In this document: piece by piece, positions 60,669-64,000 of the stretch | How positions within the stretch are numbered: the stretch's first letter is position 1 | How the letters are laid out: each line of letters starts with the position of its first letter | From: Aquamicrobium zhengzhouense | GTDB lineage: Bacteria; Pseudomonadota; Alphaproteobacteria; Rhizobiales; Rhizobiaceae | Reading direction: 5' to 3' | DNA: 64,000 nt | Assembly (NCBI RefSeq): GCF_016124105.1 | Contig: NZ_JADGMQ010000001.1 | Location: forward strand, 238,609 to 302,608 | Made by a program: the position numbers and the translations under genes | Notes under the pieces: model-generated | What the model was told of the DNA's origin: nothing | What the model saw: the letters and a program-made list of their open reading frames with translations, nothing else | The model's database searches: none

Positions 60669-62759
60669 ATGGCCCGCGAATATAAGCTCGAAGACTACCG
60701 CAATTTCGGCATCATGGCTCACATTGATGCCGGCAAGACGACGACGACCGAGCGTATCCTTTACTACACCGGCAAGAGCCACAAGATGGGCGAGACGCAC
60801 GATGGCGCCGCGACCATGGACTGGATGGCTCAGGAGCAGGAACGCGGTATCACCATCACCTCCGCGGCTACGACCACGTTCTGGCAGGGTCGCGATGGTA
60901 AGAAGCGTCGCTTCAACATCATCGATACCCCGGGTCACGTCGACTTCACCATTGAGGTCGAGCGCTCCCTTCGCGTGCTTGACGGTGCCGTTGCACTCCT
61001 GGACTCGAATGCTGGCGTTGAGCCGCAGACCGAGACCGTCTGGCGTCAGGCGGAGAAGTATCATGTCCCGCGCATGATCTTCTGCAACAAGATGGACAAG
61101 ATCGGTGCGGACTTCTACCGCTGCCTCGAGATGATCAAGTCGCGTCTTGGCGCTGTTCCGCTCGCTATTCAGCTGCCGATCGGCGCTGAGAACGAGTTCA
61201 AGGGCGTCATCGATCTTATCGAGATGAAGTCGATCGTCTGGCACGACGAGACGGCGGGTGCCGCTTACGAAGTCGGCGAAATCCCGGCTGACCTTCAGGC
61301 CAAGGCTGAGCAGTACCGCGAAGCCATGATCGAGACGGCGGTCGAGATGGACGAGGGCGCCATGGAGCGTTACCTTGAGGGCGAACTTCCGGACAACGAT
61401 GAGCTGCGCTCGCTGATCCGTAAGGGCACCATCTCGGTCAAGTTCCATCCGGTCCTTTGCGGTACCGCGTTCAAGAACAAGGGCGTTCAGCCGCTTCTTG
61501 ATGCTGTTGTCGACTTCCTGCCTGCTCCGAACGAAGTTCCGGACATCAAGGGCATCGATCCGAAGACCGAAGCAGAGACCACTCGCAAGTCGTCCGACGA
61601 CGAGCCGCTCTCGATGCTGGCGTTCAAGATCATGAACGATCCGTTCGTCGGTTCGCTGACCTTCTGCCGTATTTACTCCGGCAAGGTTACGAAGGGCATG
61701 TCGCTCGAAAATACCGTGAAGGGCAAGCGCGAGCGCATCGGCCGCATGCTGCAGATGCACTCGAATTCGCGTGAGGATATCGAAGAGGCATTTGCAGGCG
61801 ATATCGTTGCTCTGGCAGGTCTTAAGGAGACCACGACCGGTGACACGCTCTGCGACCCGCTGAAGCCGGTCATTCTTGAGCGCATGGAATTCCCGGAGCC
61901 GGTTATCCAGATTGCGATCGAGCCTAAGACCAAGGGCGACCAGGAAAAGATGGGCCTGGCACTCAACCGTCTGGCTGCTGAGGATCCGTCCTTCCGCGTC
62001 AAGACCGACGAGGAAAGCGGCCAGACCATCATCGCCGGTATGGGTGAGCTTCATCTGGACATTCTCGTCGACCGCATGCGTCGCGAGTTCAAGGTTGAGG
62101 CCAACGTTGGTGCGCCTCAGGTTGCTTACCGCGAAACCATTACCCGCACTGCTGAGGTGGACTACACCCACAAGAAGCAGACGGGCGGTACCGGTCAGTT
62201 CGCTCGCGTTAAGCTCATTTTCGAGCCGAATCCGGAGAGCGAAGAGTTCGTCTTCGAGTCGAAGATCGTCGGCGGTGCAGTTCCGAAGGAATACATTCCG
62301 GGCGTCCAGAAGGGCATCCAGAGCGTTCTGTCTTCCGGTCCGCTGGCAGGCTTCCCGATGCTGGGCGTCAAGGCGACCCTCATCGACGGTGCCTTCCACG
62401 ACGTCGACTCCTCGGTTCTGGCGTTCGAGATCGCGTCGCGTGCAGCCTTCCGTGAAGGTGCACAGAAGGCCGGTGCTCAGCTCCTCGAGCCGATCATGAA
62501 GGTCGAGGTTGTGACCCCGGAAGACTACGTTGGTTCGATCATCGGTGACATCAACGGTCGCCGCGGACAGATCCAGGGACAGGAAGCTCGTGGTATCGCC
62601 GTTGTGGTTAACGCGATGGTTCCATTGGCGAACATGTTCAAGTATGTGGACACCCTGCGTTCGATGTCTCAGGGCCGTGCCCAGTACACGATGCAGTTTG
62701 ACCACTACGACCCGGTCCCGACTGCTGTCGCCCAGGAAATCCAGAAGAAGTTCGCGTAA
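60669..62759 (+). CDS. fusA: Elongation factor G
   Basis: The 696-residue GTPase drives ribosome translocation. P-loop [19 protein letters not shown] (about residues 18-36), [23 protein letters not shown] (G3), NKMDK and the C-terminal domains ([50 protein letters not shown]) are complete. It is a single standard EF-G, not the EF-G2 form. Confidence 0.98.
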   Translation: MAREYKLEDYRNFGIMAHIDAGKTTTTERILYYTGKSHKMGETHDGAATMDWMAQEQERGITITSAATTTFWQGRDGKKRRFNIIDTPGHVDFTIEVERSLRVLDGAVALLDSNAGVEPQTETVWRQAEKYHVPRMIFCNKMDKIGADFYRCLEMIKSRLGAVPLAIQLPIGAENEFKGVIDLIEMKSIVWHDETAGAAYEVGEIPADLQAKAEQYREAMIETAVEMDEGAMERYLEGELPDNDELRSLIRKGTISVKFHPVLCGTAFKNKGVQPLLDAVVDFLPAPNEVPDIKGIDPKTEAETTRKSSDDEPLSMLAFKIMNDPFVGSLTFCRIYSGKVTKGMSLENTVKGKRERIGRMLQMHSNSREDIEEAFAGDIVALAGLKETTTGDTLCDPLKPVILERMEFPEPVIQIAIEPKTKGDQEKMGLALNRLAAEDPSFRVKTDEESGQTIIAGMGELHLDILVDRMRREFKVEANVGAPQVAYRETITRTAEVDYTHKKQTGGTGQFARVKLIFEPNPESEEFVFESKIVGGAVPKEYIPGVQKGIQSVLSSGPLAGFPMLGVKATLIDGAFHDVDSSVLAFEIASRAAFREGAQKAGAQLLEPIMKVEVVTPEDYVGSIIGDINGRRGQIQGQEARGIAVVVNAMVPLANMFKYVDTLRSMSQGRAQYTMQFDHYDPVPTAVAQEIQKKFA

Positions 62760-62823
62760 CCGCTTGACGGACGCAAAAGCCGAAACGACTGCCTGATTAG
62801 GCAATAAGGAATGGAGAAGTCAC

Positions 62824-63999
<1,176 letters not shown>

Positions 64000-64000
64000 G

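Overview
The window is a dense, housekeeping-rich stretch of a chromosome from an alphaproteobacterium, most likely of the order Hyphomicrobiales (Rhizobiales). This rests on recognised families and gene order: recA-alaS, icd, a TrmJ-type methyltransferase with murI and rpsD, purC-purS-purQ-purL-bolA-grxD, and tuf-tRNA-Trp-secE-nusG-rplKAJL-rpoBC-rpsL-rpsG-fusA-tuf. The eukaryote-like NADP isocitrate dehydrogenase, the short PurL that needs PurS and PurQ, the Rnk/GreA-C pair and a DUF2336 protein fit the same group. Genus cannot be fixed from the sequence alone. I see no insertion sequence, prophage, CRISPR array or toxin-antitoxin locus.

Positions 1-14,500 are mixed: the start of an exported protein running off the left edge, a nitroreductase/flavin reductase pair, two Rnk-like proteins, a CitE-like lyase with a MaoC hydratase, a DUF2336 protein, parE, and the glycine-cleavage operon gcvTHP behind a tandem glycine riboswitch. 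A small XRE regulator, a META-domain protein with an apparent frameshift in its signal peptide, and a GNAT acetyltransferase follow. Positions 14,600-24,450 hold dnaE, an orphan TRAP-type binding protein, CreA, a secreted double-Tudor-like protein, an MFS permease, an OmpA-type lipoprotein and the psuK-psuG pseudouridine-catabolism pair.

Positions 24,700-36,700 carry recA, alaS, a PRC-barrel protein, icd, the TrmJ-like gene overlapping murI, rpsD, glsA, ttcA, a Bcr/CflA-like efflux protein and grxD. Positions 36,700-43,400 form a minus-strand purine cluster (purC, purS, purQ, a lipoprotein, a membrane protein, purL, bolA, a membrane hydrolase-like protein). Positions 43,600-64,000 are the transcription/translation super-cluster, with two nearly identical tuf genes at its ends and several strong RNA hairpins between rplL, rpoB and rpoC. 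A LuxR-type regulator and a small hypothetical gene split rpoC from rpsL.

No clearly new multi-gene system is visible. The observations most worth checking are: an Arg-to-Gly difference at a conserved EF-Tu position between the two tuf copies; a frameshift in a homopolymer in the META-domain gene; an upstream coding-like extension of the LuxR gene whose only visible start is ATA; a secreted Tudor-like protein; two unrecognised envelope genes inside the pur cluster; and a mini-ORF overlapping the TTG start of gcvT.
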